A stretch of 6,533 nucleotides of DNA from CAYLYM01 sp964387645 (GTDB lineage: Bacteria > Calditrichota > Calditrichia > RBG-13-44-9): NCBI GenBank assembly GCA_964387645.1, contig CAYLYM010000158.1:1-6533 (forward strand). The letters run 5' to 3'. Positions within the stretch are counted from its first letter, which is position 1. Every line of letters starts with the position of its first letter. Below the pieces are notes generated by a model. That model was not told the DNA's origin, made no database searches, and saw only the letters and a program-made list of their open reading frames with translations. Both the position numbers and the translations under genes were made by a program. Of the stretch, positions 5,690-6,533 are shown piece after piece.

Positions 5690-5975
5690 TTATTTCTTGT
5701 GATGTATTTTTTTAATCCAGCAGCGGTTTTTAAAACAGGTCAACAGTGTTTTACTTCTAGGATCCAACACCAGCNNNNNNNNNNTCCCATTTCTCCGCCA
5801 TCTTGCCTAACTTCCGCAAAGCCCGTTTGCCCAGGAAAATGTAAAGAGAATTTCGAGCATAAATACGTTGCCCAATTTTAAGTGCCCACTCAACCATCTC
5901 AAGAGTAATTCCCCGCTGATTCATTCGTTCACGGGCATGTGTTGTTAAAATGATGTCGAACGCGATCACCTCCAT
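5690..5975 (-). CDS. DUF4258-family small protein, frame interrupted by an assembly gap
   Basis: The N-terminal part shows the DUF4258 signature LTTHARERMNQRGIT followed by helix-rich sequence to KLGKMAEKW. Ten N (5775-5784) then break the frame. Read literally, the frame ends soon after the gap at about 5757. In another frame beyond the gap the sequence LVLDPRSKTLLTCFKN and a basic tail run to a TAA at 5692-5690, which is just the strand-rich C-terminus expected of this family. The real gene therefore spans the gap, and the missing length should be a multiple of three rather than ten. The family is distantly like RelE-type toxins, but function is unproven in most members. ATG at 5975 overlaps the GGAGG motif; GTG at 5969 is an alternative start. 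Confidence 0.75.
5775..5784. other. Assembly gap (10 N)
   Basis: Ten undetermined bases lie inside the DUF4258 gene. The flanking reading frames agree only if the true gap length is divisible by three, so the run is a placeholder or mis-sized. Confidence 0.95.
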
Positions 5976-5999
5976 TCTTTAATTTCTTTTTGCGCCGTA

Positions 6000-6028
6000 A
6001 TTATATGAAATTAAAAGATGGATTTCAC
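6000..6028 (-). promoter_or_regulatory. Candidate promoter of the DUF4258 gene pair
   Basis: A perfect TATAAT (6005-6000) on the minus strand has GTGAAA (6028-6023), four matches to TTGACA, 17 bp upstream. Transcription would begin about 20 bases before the ribosome binding site of the DUF4258 gene. The GAATTC array begins 8 bp upstream of the -35 hexamer. Confidence 0.5.
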
Positions 6029-6035
6029 CTACAAC

Positions 6036-6108
6036 GAATTCTGCTAACTAAACAGGAAGAATTCGGTAATTAATAATTGGGAATTCCCTTAACGAGAAAG
6101 GAGAATTC
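6036..6108. repeat. Four phased GAATTC palindromes with 22-23 bp period
   Basis: GAATTC occurs at 6036-6041, 6059-6064, 6081-6086 and 6103-6108, giving steps of 23, 22 and 22 bp, close to two turns of the DNA helix. The third copy is part of a 10-bp palindrome, GGGAATTCCC (6079-6088). The three intervals share a TAA two or three bases after the palindrome, and most copies are preceded by purine-rich GGA-type sequence. The cluster ends just upstream of the candidate DUF4258 promoter, the place expected for tandem binding sites of a regulator on one face of the helix. Confidence 0.65.
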
Positions 6109-6119
6109 CAGAAAGCTTT

Positions 6120-6521
6120 TTATTGTATTTTTCGGTTTGTATATGGTAGAAGAATAAAATATTGATTTCCCATGGGTGTGGGTTGAGCGGAAATTTTAAC
6201 CAGCCGATATAATGGTTCAGGAAGAATGGGTTTGAGATAATCATTATTAATACTGGAAATATCTTTCTGGATTTGATCGGGCATCCAGCTAATCTTATAA
6301 TGAGGATTATCATAAGTTTTGTAAGAATAATTAGTTGTGTAGAGTTTTTCTAATTCTTTTTCCTGATATTGTAATTGTTTTGGCGTTTTTGATTTAAATA
6401 TAGCATGATAAACTGCTGCCAGTTTGGGTTGAACTTTTTTAGTTACAAATGCTTTTTCTCCAAATTGAATTGTTAATTTTCTCTCGGTTGTACTCCAGAT
6501 AGCTTTCACCTGTGTTTTCAT
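6120..6521 (-). CDS. Hypothetical protein, possibly cut by the window edge
   Basis: A 133-aa product that I do not recognise. It is lysine-rich and mixed in character, with a beta-like start (KAIWSTTERKLTIQFGEK), a helical middle and an aromatic-rich end (GNQYFILLPYTN). No signal peptide, membrane span or known motif is seen. ATG at 6521 is the first start inside the window, but the frame stays open to the right edge (GCT ATA GAT GAA before it) and no ribosome binding site precedes it. The true start may therefore lie beyond 6533. It is the only gene here on the far side of the GAATTC array, so its link to the others is doubtful. Confidence 0.5.
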   Translation of the reverse strand: MKTQVKAIWSTTERKLTIQFGEKAFVTKKVQPKLAAVYHAIFKSKTPKQLQYQEKELEKLYTTNYSYKTYDNPHYKISWMPDQIQKDISSINNDYLKPILPEPLYRLVKISAQPTPMGNQYFILLPYTNRKIQ

Positions 6522-6533
6522 TTCATCTATAGC

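Noticed and set aside
6036..6108. Restriction-modification signature from clustered EcoRI sites
   Set aside because: No methylase or endonuclease gene is in the window, and the regular spacing fits binding sites better than restriction biology.
6089..6313. Minus-strand open frame of 74 codons
   Set aside because: It overlaps the 133-aa hypothetical gene in another frame, and its sequence looks like translated AT-rich noise.

Overview
The window is a compact set of genes, all on the minus strand, on an AT-rich chromosome. It is read here from right to left, in the direction of transcription. Strong Shine-Dalgarno sequences (GGAGGT and GGAGGTGAT types) and ordinary bacterial gene density mark it as bacterial. 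I cannot name the phylum from the sequence. A 10-base N run at 5775-5784 shows that it comes from a draft assembly.

Right part (about 5470-6533): an unrecognised protein lies at the right edge and may continue beyond it. It is followed by an intergenic region with four GAATTC palindromes spaced 22-23 bp apart and a plausible sigma70-type promoter. Then come a DUF4258-family small protein, whose frame is artificially broken by the N run, and a tightly coupled 67-aa partner. After the partner comes a GC-rich element of about 100 bp with nested stem-loops, ending in seven T on the minus strand. It is a likely terminator or attenuator.

Central and left part (230-5332): a RecB/Cas4-like PD-(D/E)XK nuclease with a probable Fe-S cluster; a TPR-repeat protein in the same frame just after the nuclease stop; a 200-bp AT-rich gap with a possible promoter; a short, divergent family A (Pol I-like) DNA polymerase with a helical-repeat N-terminus instead of exonuclease domains; then Cas1 and Cas2. 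Polymerase, cas1 and cas2 are packed with almost no space between them. No CRISPR array or effector gene is visible. The AT-rich 229 bp after cas2 carry a degenerate direct repeat and may be leader-proximal sequence of an array lying further left.

The central interpretation is a non-standard CRISPR adaptation module. Cas1-Cas2 would integrate spacers, the Cas4-like nuclease could trim prespacers, and the Pol I-like enzyme could fill in or synthesise prespacer or repeat-gap DNA. The TPR protein would be a scaffold. The Cas1, Cas2, polymerase and nuclease assignments rest on clear motifs; their joint function is inference.

A second recurring oddity is translation initiation. Conserved N-terminal residues of Cas1 and Cas2, and the probable N-termini of the TPR protein and polymerase, are encoded upstream of the first ATG/GTG/TTG in frame. 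Several strong ribosome binding sites sit at unusual distances from any standard start codon.
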